The position numbers and the translations under genes are program-made. The notes under the pieces are model-generated. The model saw nothing but the letters and a program-made list of their open reading frames with translations, ran no database searches and was not told the origin of the DNA. 64,000 nucleotides of DNA, from assembly GCF_014490485.1 (NCBI RefSeq), contig NZ_JACTVA010000001.1, positions 124,001 to 188,000 of the forward strand, given 5' to 3'. The stretch's first letter is position 1. Every line of letters starts with the position of its first letter. The DNA comes from Teichococcus aerophilus (GTDB lineage: Bacteria; Pseudomonadota; Alphaproteobacteria; Acetobacterales; Acetobacteraceae). Below are positions 1 through 7,633 of this stretch, in pieces.

Positions 1-465
1 CAATTGCGGGAAGGGCTTCTTCAGGCGGATGCGAATCACGCTGTCCGAGGCTGCGGTGATCTCATCCGCCGTCGCGCGCAGCGTCTGGCCCAGCGCGTCG
101 TTGCGGCACCAGCGTTCGATGCTGGCGGCGGCGTCCCGCGCCAGGACGGGGGTGCCGTCATGGAAGGTCAGGCCCGGCCGCAGCGTGATCAGCCAGGTGA
201 GGCCGTTATCCTCCACCGTATGGCCCGCCACCATCTGCGGCTGCGGCACGAAGTTGCCGTCCAGGCCATAGAGCGTGTCGAACACCATGGCGCCGTGGTT
301 GCGGGTGGTGAGGCCGGTGGTCTGCACCGGGTCCAGCAGGGCGAGGTCCGATTGCGGGATGAATTTCAGGACCGAGCGGGCCTGTGCGTGGCTGATGGCT
401 GGCCTGAAGAGCGGCGCCGCGGCGGCGGCGAGGGCGGATGTCAGCACGGTTCGGCGTTGTGGCAT
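1..465 (-). CDS. ABC transporter substrate-binding protein, family 5 (C-terminus outside window)
   Basis: Periplasmic receptor of a dipeptide/nickel-type ABC transporter (SBP_bac_5 family). The reverse strand reads from an ATG at 463-465 into MPQRRTVLTSALAA, a twin-arginine-like signal peptide (QRRTVL) with an Ala-rich core and a likely cleavage near ISHA. Next come the family landmarks LLDPVQTTGLTTRNHG, VFDTLYGLD and LRPGLTFHDGTPV, which form the N-terminal lobe. The frame is still open at base 1, so about 155 of an expected 500 or more residues are visible. The ligand cannot be read from this part. It is the first gene after a roughly 540 bp spacer that carries an inverted repeat. Confidence 0.88.
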   Translation of the reverse strand, partial: MPQRRTVLTSALAAAAAPLFRPAISHAQARSVLKFIPQSDLALLDPVQTTGLTTRNHGAMVFDTLYGLDGNFVPQPQMVAGHTVEDNGLTWLITLRPGLTFHDGTPVLARDAAASIERWCRNDALGQTLRATADEITAASDSVIRIRLKKPFPQL

Positions 466-522
466 GGGAAGGCGCTCCTGTGGAAACGCGCGGGCCGAGC
501 CAGGGGCCAGACGCTATTATCG

Positions 523-601
523 TATATCAAACTAAAGCCATTATGGGCGCAAGTGCGATTAAATGGCCGGATTCGCGCAGAATGCTGTCAAATTTGATAT
601 A
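523..601. promoter_or_regulatory. Inverted repeat upstream of the receptor gene, possible operator/promoter region
   Basis: TATATCAAA at 523-531 and TTTGATATA at 593-601 are a perfect 9-base inverted repeat in an AT-rich island just upstream of the reverse-strand receptor gene (start 465). A perfect TTGACA lies between them on the reverse strand (586-591), but no good -10 box follows at 16-18 bases. The arrangement resembles paired binding sites of a dimeric regulator able to loop the DNA. The function is inferred from position and symmetry only. Confidence 0.4.
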
Positions 602-1002
602 TTGTAATGGCCTACTGCGTACATCTTGGGAGGCCAGGGATGTGGCAGATGGACGTCCGTGCAGTGCGCGGACGTTTTGGCCCGTGACGGCCGGGGGGTG
701 CCGACAGGTGCGCTTGGCGGTGTGTCGGCACCGACGCAGCCCTGTGCCGTCGGAGCCGCAGATGGAACAAGTGCTGGAGCAGATGCTGCGGCTGCATCAC
801 GGACAGGCGCCGAGCTTGGATACGGTGCCGGATCGTGCGGAGCGCCGTTCGGCCTGACGCCGATCGACACACAATGGCTTATTTGCCGCGTATCGTGCTG
901 GCTGCCGGCACCGGGATGACCCAGGCTAGCGCCGGGGTGCGCGGACAATCCGTTTGCCGGTGCGGGGAGTAGCGCGGCCAGGCGCCGCGCCAGGCTGCCC
1001 GC
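602..1002. other. Spacer without a recognisable gene
   Basis: About 400 bases between the AT-rich island and the stop codon of the reverse-strand GNAT gene. Short open frames exist on both strands, but they have no ribosome binding site, no family resemblance and the low-complexity Pro/Ala/Arg composition typical of chance frames in GC-rich DNA. One forward stretch (roughly 760-857, ending in a TGA) reads MEQVLEQMLRLHHGQ and might be the tail of a decayed gene, but nothing around it supports this. Confidence 0.4.
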
Positions 1003-1893
1003 TCAGCCCAGCGCCTGGCTGGCCAGGGCGAAGCGCCGCGCCTCGCCCGGTATCGGGGCCGGCAGGGGCGGGCCGTGCAGGCCCATGGCAGTCACGGAAT
1101 CATAGATCGGCAGGCCGCAAAGGTGGATTTCGGCGGCGAAGGCCTTGGCGGTGGCCGGCACGTCGACGCGCAGGAAGCGGCCCTCATGCGCCCGCACATG
1201 CGGCAGCGTCACCGCAATCGCATCCTGTTGCGTGGCCGCGATCACCGGCCCGACCAGATGCCCGCGCCCGAAGGGGCGGCAGAGGGCGTAGGCGACGACC
1301 TGCCCCTCCCGCTCCAGCACGCGACCCGCCGATTCCGCCAGCAGCCGCGCCAGCACCTCCGACCGGTCGCAGCCCATGGCCGTCTGGTCGAGGCGCAGCA
1401 GGCTGGGCAGGTCGGCGGGGGTCATGTCGCGCAGGCCGGCATCGTCCGCGTCCGCGTCCGAGCCGGGCGGGCGCTGCGCGATGCCCTGGCACTGCCAGAC
1501 TTCTTGCCCAAAGCCGTAATGCAGGGACCGGTACAGGCGGCGCGCGGCGCGGGTGGCGGTCAGGCCCAGCCGGCGGCCCGGGTTGCGGCGGTGCACCTCC
1601 GCCATCAGCCAATGCCCGGCGCCCTGCTCCTGCAACCGTGGGGAGGTGACCAGCATGCCGACCATGCTGAAGGCCGGGCCGTAATGCCACCACATCACGG
1701 AACTGACGACGCGGCCGATCTCATCGACCAGCACCAGGCCCTGGCCGAGCTCGCGCAGCATCTGCCAGTCGCCCGCACGGTGGGGCCAGGAGACGCCGAC
1801 GGTGAGCGCATGCAGCTGCGCCAGTTCCACCTCGGCGATGTCCCGCAGACTCAGCTCGAAGGGGTCGAGCCGGAAATGTACATCGCCCGTCAC
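1003..1893 (-). CDS. GNAT-family N-acetyltransferase, two-domain
   Basis: Predicted acyl-CoA-dependent N-acetyltransferase of 296 residues. The N-terminal half has a GNAT core: VVSSVMWWHYG (beta strands), then VTSPRLQEQGAGHWLM, a variant of the acetyl-CoA pyrophosphate loop (Q/RxxGxG/A), then a Y-rich segment (RRLYRSLHYGF). The C-terminal half (about 165-290) repeats a degenerate GNAT fold with GRVLEREGQVVAYALCRPFG. I chose the GTG at 1893, which has AAAGGGA seven bases upstream; the frame stays open further upstream but that part overlaps the promoter of the divergent cupin gene. The protein is a clear paralogue of the product at 4114-4959, sharing the whole layout and the final residues FALASQALG. 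The substrate is unknown. Confidence 0.82.
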   Translation of the reverse strand: MTGDVHFRLDPFELSLRDIAEVELAQLHALTVGVSWPHRAGDWQMLRELGQGLVLVDEIGRVVSSVMWWHYGPAFSMVGMLVTSPRLQEQGAGHWLMAEVHRRNPGRRLGLTATRAARRLYRSLHYGFGQEVWQCQGIAQRPPGSDADADDAGLRDMTPADLPSLLRLDQTAMGCDRSEVLARLLAESAGRVLEREGQVVAYALCRPFGRGHLVGPVIAATQQDAIAVTLPHVRAHEGRFLRVDVPATAKAFAAEIHLCGLPIYDSVTAMGLHGPPLPAPIPGEARRFALASQALG

Positions 1894-2111
1894 GTCCTGG
1901 TCCCTTTCGGCGGCGGCGCGGCAAGCCTGCCGTCCCACCCGGTTGGCGCCATTATACCGGCACCGCCCCACATGAAGCGTCGTTTTGCCCGGCCGATTCG
2001 GTAGCTTCCGCTGCCTTCGCCCTGGCATCCGGCGCGGAATCGGCGCAGCTGAGGCTATCATGGGCACAATGGCTCGGCTGCACGCCATCCCTCTCACCGT
2101 AAGGAACCGAC

Positions 2112-2465
2112 ATGTCCCTCCTCGTCGCCATCGACCACAATCCCACGACCGAGCCGGTGCTTGGGCGCCCGGCGCCGGAGAAGCTGATCGCCGGCGATCC
2201 ACACTTCAAGACCTGGGCGCAGGACGAGGCCAATGACGGCGACATCTGCAGCGGCGTTTGGGAAGCGACTCCGGGCGAGACGCGCAGCGCCAAGGGCAGC
2301 ACCTTCGAGTTCTGCCAGATCCTCTCCGGCGTTGTGGAACTGACCGAGGAAGGCGCCGCGCCGCGCGTGTTCCGCGCCGGGGACAGCCTGATCCTGAAGC
2401 CCGGCTTCAAGGGCATCTGGAAGACGATCGAGACGGTGCGGAAGGTCTACGTCACCGTCGGCTGA
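2112..2465 (+). CDS. Cupin domain protein (EutQ/ureidoglycine-aminohydrolase-like small cupin)
   Basis: Small single-domain cupin of 117 residues. The middle of the protein carries the cupin barrel: GSTFEFCQILSGVVELTEEG in place of cupin motif 1 and FRAGDSLILKPGFKGIWKT as motif 2, ending in KVYVTV. The metal-binding His residues of classical cupins are not obvious (TFEFCQILSG has Glu but no His pair), as in the DUF861 branch. The start ATG at 2112 is preceded by TAAGGAAC. It is divergent from the GNAT gene and shares a bidirectional terminator with the oxidoreductase. A role in amine or ureide metabolism is only suggested by the neighbouring amine oxidase. Confidence 0.8.
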   Translation: MSLLVAIDHNPTTEPVLGRPAPEKLIAGDPHFKTWAQDEANDGDICSGVWEATPGETRSAKGSTFEFCQILSGVVELTEEGAAPRVFRAGDSLILKPGFKGIWKTIETVRKVYVTVG

Positions 2466-2466
2466 C

Positions 2467-2501
2467 CCTTCGGGCCGGGACGCTAGGTCCCGGCCCGAAG
2501 G
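2467..2501. terminator. Bidirectional terminator-like hairpin between convergent genes
   Basis: CCTTCGGGCCGGGAC (2467-2481) and GTCCCGGCCCGAAGG (2487-2501) form a perfect 15-base-pair stem with a 5-base loop. It sits 2 bases after the cupin stop and 3 bases before the stop of the convergent oxidoreductase gene, so it probably ends transcription from both sides. The U-tract is poor. Confidence 0.8.
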
Positions 2502-2503
2502 CC

Positions 2504-3796
2504 TTATTTCAGGCGGTCGAGCGCCTTATAGTACAGCCCGACCAGCGGCAGGAACCAGGGCTGGCCGAAATGGCCCGGCACGGCGGGCCAGGCCAGCCCC
2601 TGCACCGGGTTGCGGTCCGGCCGGCCCAGGATCGTCTCCGCCATCGTCACGCCCATATGGGTCGACATCTGCGTGCCGTGGCCGGAATAGCCCATGGCGT
2701 ACCAGACGCCGTCCTGCCGCCCGGCGCGGGGGTAGCGATCCTGTGTCATGTCCACCAACCCGCCCCAGCAATAGTCGATGCCGATATCGCCCAGCTGCGG
2801 GAACATCCGCGCCAGGCTGGCGCGCAGGATGGCGCCGCTCTTCGCATCCGAATTCTGGTCCGAGCGGGCGGAGAATCGGGCGCGGCCGCCGAAGATCAGG
2901 CGTCTGTCCGGTGCCAGGCGGAAGTAGTTGCCGATATTGAGCGAGGTCACATAGGTGCGGTTGCCCGGCACGCAGGCGGCGGCCTCGGCCGGACTCAGCG
3001 GCCGGGTGGCCAGGATGAAGCTGCCTACGGGCACGATGCGGCGGCGGAACCAGGCGAAGGGGCCGGATGTGTAGGCGCCGGTGGCCAGCATCACCTCGCG
3101 CGCCCGCACTTCGCCGCCCGCGACCTGCAGCACATGCTGACCATCCGCCATCGTGCGGCCGGTGACGGCGGCGTTCTCGTGGATCACGGCGCCATGCCGC
3201 GCGGCGGCGCCGGCCAGCCCGGCGGCGAAGCGGCCCATATGCATCATCGCGCTCTTGCGGGAGAGCATGCCGCCATGCGCCTGCTCGGTACCAATCTCGG
3301 GCGCCAGCTCGGCGCGGGTGAGCATGGCGGTGTCGGGGTCCACCTCCCGGTGCAGCACCTCGAAATTGCGTTGCATCGCCTCCAGATGCTTCGGCTTGGA
3401 GGCGAGCTTCAACTTGCCGGAGCGGCGGAAGGCGCAGTCGATCGCCTCCTCCGTCACGATGCGCTCCACCGTATCCACCGCGGCGTCGAAGGCACGGTAC
3501 AGCGCGACCGCGCGCTCCGCCCCCAGTTCTGCCTTGGCGGCGATGAAGCTGTGCGCGAGCCCGTTATTGACATGCCCGCCGTTGCGGCCGGAGGCGCCGC
3601 CGCCGACCTTGCCGGCTTCCAGCACCACCACGCTGGCGCCGGCCTTCGCCAGGGTCAGCGCCGCCGCCAGCCCGGTGAAGCCGCCGCCCACCACCGCGAC
3701 GTCGTAGCGGCCGGAGGCCGGGCCGGGCGTGGCGCCTGCGAAGGGGGGTGCGGTCTCCTGCCAGTAGGAGGCGAAGCGCATGCCGGGGGCGCTCAC
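2504..3796 (-). CDS. FAD-dependent amine oxidoreductase, PuuB-like (gamma-glutamylputrescine oxidase family)
   Basis: FAD-dependent oxidoreductase of the DAO superfamily, 430 residues. The ADP-binding Rossmann motif YDVAVVGGGFTGLAAALTL lies at about 30-48, followed by the acidic end of strand 2 (VVLEAG) and the GASGRNGGHVNNGL segment typical of the PuuB/OrdL branch, where the flavin is bound. The C-terminus carries WGGLVDMTQDRYPR and the GYSGHGTQMSTHMG signature. PuuB relatives oxidise gamma-glutamylated polyamines or other secondary amines to aldehydes with H2O2 or electron release. Start: GTG at 3796, overlapping the TGA of a 17-codon frame; the ATG at 3781 is an alternative. It stands alone on its strand. 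The substrate is not provable from sequence. Confidence 0.85.
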   Translation of the reverse strand: MSAPGMRFASYWQETAPPFAGATPGPASGRYDVAVVGGGFTGLAAALTLAKAGASVVVLEAGKVGGGASGRNGGHVNNGLAHSFIAAKAELGAERAVALYRAFDAAVDTVERIVTEEAIDCAFRRSGKLKLASKPKHLEAMQRNFEVLHREVDPDTAMLTRAELAPEIGTEQAHGGMLSRKSAMMHMGRFAAGLAGAAARHGAVIHENAAVTGRTMADGQHVLQVAGGEVRAREVMLATGAYTSGPFAWFRRRIVPVGSFILATRPLSPAEAAACVPGNRTYVTSLNIGNYFRLAPDRRLIFGGRARFSARSDQNSDAKSGAILRASLARMFPQLGDIGIDYCWGGLVDMTQDRYPRAGRQDGVWYAMGYSGHGTQMSTHMGVTMAETILGRPDRNPVQGLAWPAVPGHFGQPWFLPLVGLYYKALDRLK

Positions 3797-3846
3797 TGCC
3801 CGGCCACCGGGATGGCGGCGGTCTCGTTGGGCCGGAAGGGCGTCAT
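3793..3846 (-). CDS. Possible 17-residue leader peptide translationally coupled to the oxidoreductase
   Basis: ATG at 3844-3846 starts the short frame MTPFRPNETAAIPVAGQ, whose TGA overlaps the GTG start of the downstream oxidoreductase (GTGA). A GAGGA lies about nine bases before the ATG. Position, ribosome binding site and 4-base overlap are what coupled genes show elsewhere in this window. The peptide has no recognised relatives, so it may be chance. Confidence 0.25.
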   Translation of the reverse strand: MTPFRPNETAAIPVAGQ

Positions 3847-4113
3847 GCTGGCGGAATCCTCGTGGATGCGGCTGGCATCATAGCGGCCGCGCCGCGCGGC
3901 CCGTGGCCGCTTGCGGCATGGTGGGAAGCAGATTGTTCCATATCGGCGCGGCCGTTCGGCAGAGAGTTGTGCCGCGCCGCCACGGCAGGACCTGCGGTGG
4001 CGCGCCGTGCCGACGGCGGAAGATAGCACCGCGCGGCGCATCTCGGCCGTACCTGCGCCGGCGGCCGCGCTACAACGGCGCCTGATGCAATCAGTGCCGC
4101 ACAGGGTTACGTG
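3847..4113. other. Divergent spacer between the oxidoreductase and GNAT genes
   Basis: This spacer is GC-rich and must hold the promoters for both directions. No convincing -35/-10 pair, operator or gene was found. Several short dyads (for example around GCGGCCGCGCCGCGCGGC near 3880-3900) are not above what such base composition gives. Confidence 0.4.
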
Positions 4114-4959
4114 ATGTCGGATGCAATCGTCCTCAGCCGCCTCGAAGCCACCCATCTCGATCAAGCCTACGGGCTGACGCAGGCCCTGGGCTGGCCGCAT
4201 CGGCGGGAGGATTGGGCGATGGCGCTTTCCCTTGGCCAGGGCATCGTGGCGCTGGGCGAGGATGGCCGGGTAGCCGGCACGGCGATGGTGACGCCGTTCG
4301 GCGAGACCGCCACCATCAGCCTGGTGATCGTCGATGCCGCGCTGCGCGGGCGCGGCCTCGGCCGGCGGCTGATGCGGGAGGCGCTGGCGCTGTGCGGGCA
4401 ACGCGCCGTTCGGCTGGTGGCCACGCGGGACGGGCTGCCGCTGTACGAGACGCTGGGCTTCCGCGTGACACACGAGATTCGCCAGCACCAGGGCGCGCTG
4501 ATGCTGCCCGAAGCGCCGGACGCCGCCGTCGCCTGGGCGCAGCCCGGTGATGTCGGCACCTTCGCGGCGATGGATGCCACCGCGCTTGGCATGGACCGTG
4601 CCACGTTGCTGGAGTGGCTGGCCGGCCATGCCCGGCTGGCGGTACTTCGCAGCCCGGCGGATGGCCAGGTGCTGGGCTACGGCGCGCTGCGCGCGTTCGG
4701 CCGCGGCCAGGTCGCCGGCCCGGTGATCGCCGGCACGGTGGCGGAGGCGCAGGCGATTCTGAGCTTCCTGTTCGCTGCCGCCGGTACTGGCCAGTACCTG
4801 CGTGTGGACGTTCCCGCCGCCACCGGGTTGGCGCCCTGGCTGGACGCGCACGGGTTGGCCCATGCCGGCGGCGGCACCGCCATGATGCGGGGCGAGGGGG
4901 CGCCAGCGGCGGCGGGCCCCCTGCGGGTTTTCGCGCTGGCGAGCCAGGCGCTGGGGTAG
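4114..4959 (+). CDS. GNAT-family N-acetyltransferase, two-domain (paralogue of the 1003-1893 gene)
   Basis: Predicted acetyltransferase of 281 residues. The acetyl-CoA loop is canonical here: VIVDAALRGRGLGRRLMREAL around residues 70-90, followed by RLVATRDGLPLYETLGF, the helix and strand that end a GNAT domain. The second half (about 150-275) is a degenerate second domain with GQVLGYGALRAFGRGQ and VAGPVIAGTVAEA, matched in the paralogue by VGPVIAATQQDA. ATG 4114 is preferred over GTG 4111 because CAGGG lies seven bases upstream of it. Both paralogues end in FALASQALG. The two genes flank the cupin and amine oxidase genes, so an amine or amino-acid substrate is plausible but unproven. Confidence 0.85.
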   Translation: MSDAIVLSRLEATHLDQAYGLTQALGWPHRREDWAMALSLGQGIVALGEDGRVAGTAMVTPFGETATISLVIVDAALRGRGLGRRLMREALALCGQRAVRLVATRDGLPLYETLGFRVTHEIRQHQGALMLPEAPDAAVAWAQPGDVGTFAAMDATALGMDRATLLEWLAGHARLAVLRSPADGQVLGYGALRAFGRGQVAGPVIAGTVAEAQAILSFLFAAAGTGQYLRVDVPAATGLAPWLDAHGLAHAGGGTAMMRGEGAPAAAGPLRVFALASQALG

Positions 4960-4997
4960 GGATGGCTGCCCGTGCTGGTTGCGCGCCGCCAGGAGGC

Positions 4998-5033
4998 AAG
5001 GTGGGGGAACAAATTCCCCGAACCCCATCTTTT
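4998..5033 (+). terminator. GGGGAA-hairpin/ACCCC-linker/T-tract element, copy 1
   Basis: AAGG, then GGGGAA (5004-5009), loop CAAA and TTCCCC (5014-5019), then the linker GAACCCCATC and a TTTT run. It starts 38 bases after the GNAT stop codon and points away from that gene. The same layout recurs at 16957, 17404, 34713 and 34911, and inverted at 5121. A terminator role is inferred from position; the 8-10-base linker between hairpin and T tract is unusual for one. Confidence 0.6.
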
Positions 5034-5120
5034 GTTTGGAATGTTTTCGCGGCCGCACGTGACGTGCGGGCGCCGCCAGTCAACGCGCCACCCGACCGCC
5101 CGCGCACCCAAGTGCCGCAG

Positions 5121-5161
5121 AAGAAAGACGGGGTTTCAGGGAAATTCATTCCCCTGACCTT
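5121..5161 (-). repeat. GGGGAA-hairpin/ACCCC-linker/T-tract element, copy 2 (inverted, not behind any gene)
   Basis: Read on the reverse strand: AAGG, a hairpin with arms CAGGGGA and TTTCCCTG, then AAACCCC, GTC and TTTCTT. It faces copy 1 across about 90 bases and lies 50 bases upstream of the aminotransferase start, antisense to it. No reverse-strand gene ends here, so simple termination does not explain it. Confidence 0.6.
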
Positions 5162-5211
5162 TGCTACTGGCCAAGCCGAACCTTTCAACACTCCGTAACC
5201 AGGAACCTTCC

Positions 5212-6588
5212 ATGCTCAGCAATTCGCTCGTCGAGCTTGACCGCGCTCATTGGGTGCATCCGGTCGCCTCGTATCGGGGGCATGAGAAGGCGGGGGTGCG
5301 GGTGCTGCGCTCGGCCAAGGGTGCCACCGTGACCGACAGCGCCGGGCACCAGATGGTCGATGGCTTCGCGGGATTGTGGTGCGTCAATGCCGGCTATGGG
5401 CAGGAGAGTATCGTCGAGGCCGCCGCCGCGCAGATGCGCGAGTTGCCTTATGCCACCGGCTACTTTGGCCTGGGCTCGGAGCCGGCCATCCGCCTGGCTG
5501 CCGCGCTGGCGGAGCGCGCGCCGGGGGACCTCAACCACGTCTTCTTCACGCTGGGTGGCTCGGACGCGGTGGACAGCACCGTGCGGTTCATCCGCTACTA
5601 CCAGCAGGCGCGCGGCAAGCCGGAGAAGGACCAGTTCATCTCGGTCGAGCAGGGCTACCACGGCTCCTCAACCGTCGGCGCCGGGCTGACGGCGCTGCCG
5701 GCCTTCCACGCGGGCTTCGGCGTGCCGTTCGACTGGCAGCATAAGATTCCGTCCCACTACGCTTACCGCAACCCGGTGGGCGGCGACGCCGGCGCGATCA
5801 TTGCCGCATCGCTCGACGCATTGCGGAGCAAAGTCGAGGCGCTGGGCGGACCGGAGCGGGTGGCGGCCTTCTACTGCGAGCCGATCCAGGGCTCGGGCGG
5901 CGTGCTGGTGCCGCCGCCGGGCTGGCTGAAGGCGATGCGCGAGGCCTGCCGCGCGATGGACATCCTGTTCGTGGCCGACGAGGTGATCACCGGCTTCGGC
6001 CGCACCGGCCCGCTGTTCATGTGCGAGGAGGAGGACATCGTCCCCGACCTGATGACCACCGCCAAGGGCCTGACCTCCGGCTACGTGCCGATGGGTGCGG
6101 TGTTCCTCTCGGACGCGGTGTACGGCACCATCGCGGACAGTGCTGGCGCCGCCGCCATCGGCCATGGCTATACCTATTCTGCCCACCCGGTTAGCGCCGC
6201 CGTGGGGCTGGAGGTGCTGCGCTTGTACGAAGGCGGGCTGCTGGAGAATGGCCGCCGCGCCGGTGCCCGCCTGATGGCCGGGCTGGAAGCGCTGCGCGAC
6301 CACCCGCTGGTGGGCGACGTGCGCGGGCGCGGCATGCTGGCGGCGGTGGAACTGGTGACCGACAAGGCCCGCAAGACCCCGCTGCCGGCCACTGCCGAGC
6401 CCGCCCGCCGCATCTTTGACCGCGCCTGGGACAACGGGCTGATCATCCGCGCCTTCGCCAACGGCGTCATCGGCTACGCGCCGCCGCTCTGCTGCACGGA
6501 GGCGGAGATTGATGCCATCGTCGAACGTACGCGGCGGACGCTGGACCAGACGCTGGCGGACCCGGATGTGCGCGCCGCCGTGGCCTGA
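5212..6588 (+). CDS. Class III PLP-dependent aminotransferase (omega-transaminase family)
   Basis: Pyridoxal-phosphate aminotransferase of 458 residues, fold type I, subgroup that moves amino groups from omega-amines or beta-amino acids to pyruvate or other oxo acids. Visible landmarks are DGFAGLWCVNAGYG near residue 50, HGSSTVGAGLTALP (PLP phosphate side), FYCEPIQGSGGVLVPP, DEVITGFGRTG (Asp that pairs with the pyridine nitrogen) and TTAKGLTSGY, whose Lys285 should form the Schiff base. Length is normal. ATG 5212 has AGGAACC just upstream; an in-frame codon at 5161 would run through the upstream repeat copy and is rejected. The neighbouring dehalogenase-like and peptide-transport genes do not fix the substrate. 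Confidence 0.92.
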   Translation: MLSNSLVELDRAHWVHPVASYRGHEKAGVRVLRSAKGATVTDSAGHQMVDGFAGLWCVNAGYGQESIVEAAAAQMRELPYATGYFGLGSEPAIRLAAALAERAPGDLNHVFFTLGGSDAVDSTVRFIRYYQQARGKPEKDQFISVEQGYHGSSTVGAGLTALPAFHAGFGVPFDWQHKIPSHYAYRNPVGGDAGAIIAASLDALRSKVEALGGPERVAAFYCEPIQGSGGVLVPPPGWLKAMREACRAMDILFVADEVITGFGRTGPLFMCEEEDIVPDLMTTAKGLTSGYVPMGAVFLSDAVYGTIADSAGAAAIGHGYTYSAHPVSAAVGLEVLRLYEGGLLENGRRAGARLMAGLEALRDHPLVGDVRGRGMLAAVELVTDKARKTPLPATAEPARRIFDRAWDNGLIIRAFANGVIGYAPPLCCTEAEIDAIVERTRRTLDQTLADPDVRAAVA

Positions 6589-6860
6589 GGGCGGCGGGCG
6601 GAAAGGGGGTCTTCCGCGAAAATTCCGGCAAAGCGGCAATTTCGGTATTTTCTGCGGTTCGCCCCGCCCATTTCAGCCACCTCGCCAGGGCCGTTGCCGG
6701 AACACTGGTGACAATCAGCCGGCATAGAACCGGCGGAACCGCCTCACACGGAACTGTTGGACATCGACCGGCCGGCCGCCATCGCCGGACGGTGGGCTGG
6801 CGCGTGCTCCGGCCGCGCCCGGCCTGGCGCCGTGCGAAGCGGATGACAGGGGGTGACGTG

Positions 6861-7574
6861 GTGAACAAGCTGCATGAATTCCGTTACCTGACCTTCGACG
6901 TGGTCGGTACGTTGATCGATTTCGAGGCGGGCATCACCGGATGCCTCGCCGCCATCGGCGCGGAGACCGGCGTCGTGGTGGATGGCGAGGCCGCGCTCGG
7001 CCACTACCGCGCCGCCCGCTACATGCCGGAGGCGACGCTGTTCCCAGACGACCTGGCGCGCGTCTACGGCGTGATCGCGCCGCAGCTCGGCCTGCCACAG
7101 GGGGAGGCGCAGGCCGCGCGGCTGCGGGATTCGGCCGCCGCCTGGACACCGTTTCCCGATAGCGTGGAGGCGCTGGCACGGCTCGGCCGGCATGCGCGGC
7201 TGATCGCGATGACCAATGCGCGCCGCTGGGCCTTTACGCATTTCGCGGCGGCGCTGGGCGAGCCCTTCCATGCCGGCTTCACCCCGGACGAGACCGGGAC
7301 CGAAAAGCCCGACCCCGCCTTCTTCGAGCAGGTCTTCGCCTTCGTGGAAGCCGAGGGCGGACGCCGCGACCAGATCCTGCATGTGGCGCAGAGCCAGTAC
7401 CACGATATCGGCGTTTCCCGCCACCTGGGCCTGGCCAATTGCTGGATCGAACGCCGGCACGCCCAGCCCGGCCATGGCGGTACCATCGCGTCGGAGAGCT
7501 TCACGAAGCCGGACTTCCACTTCACCAGCCTGGCGGCCCTGGCCGACGCGCTGGAAGCCAGTGTTACGGCCTGA
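6861..7574 (+). CDS. HAD-superfamily hydrolase, type II haloacid dehalogenase-like
   Basis: HAD-fold hydrolase of 237 residues. Motif I FDVVGTLIDFE gives the nucleophile Asp13, motif II is MTNARRW (Asn in place of the usual Ser-Asn order), motif III EKPDPAFFEQV supplies the Lys, and VAQSQYHDIGVSRHLGL holds the acidic motif IV. These features match the L-2-haloacid dehalogenase branch, whose members cleave C-halogen or phosphate esters of small acids. I prefer GTG 6861 because AGGGGG sits seven bases upstream; ATG 6843 adds six residues. It lies 59 bases before a peptide-type receptor gene and may be its operon leader. The true substrate is unknown. Confidence 0.82.
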   Translation: MNKLHEFRYLTFDVVGTLIDFEAGITGCLAAIGAETGVVVDGEAALGHYRAARYMPEATLFPDDLARVYGVIAPQLGLPQGEAQAARLRDSAAAWTPFPDSVEALARLGRHARLIAMTNARRWAFTHFAAALGEPFHAGFTPDETGTEKPDPAFFEQVFAFVEAEGGRRDQILHVAQSQYHDIGVSRHLGLANCWIERRHAQPGHGGTIASESFTKPDFHFTSLAALADALEASVTA

Positions 7575-7633
7575 CACGACGATCGCGGCCCCTGGCCGTG
7601 ACCCGCTGCACCGCGACAGAAAAGGACGCTGCC

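Noticed and set aside
559-948. A reverse frame of 129 codons in the spacer before the first GNAT gene
   Set aside because: Translation is Pro/Ala/Ser-rich without family resemblance, and it crosses the AT-rich island that looks regulatory.
6598-6617. GCGGAA/TTCCGC hairpin after the aminotransferase gene as a terminator
   Set aside because: Only six pairs with an eight-base loop and no T tract; too weak to list.
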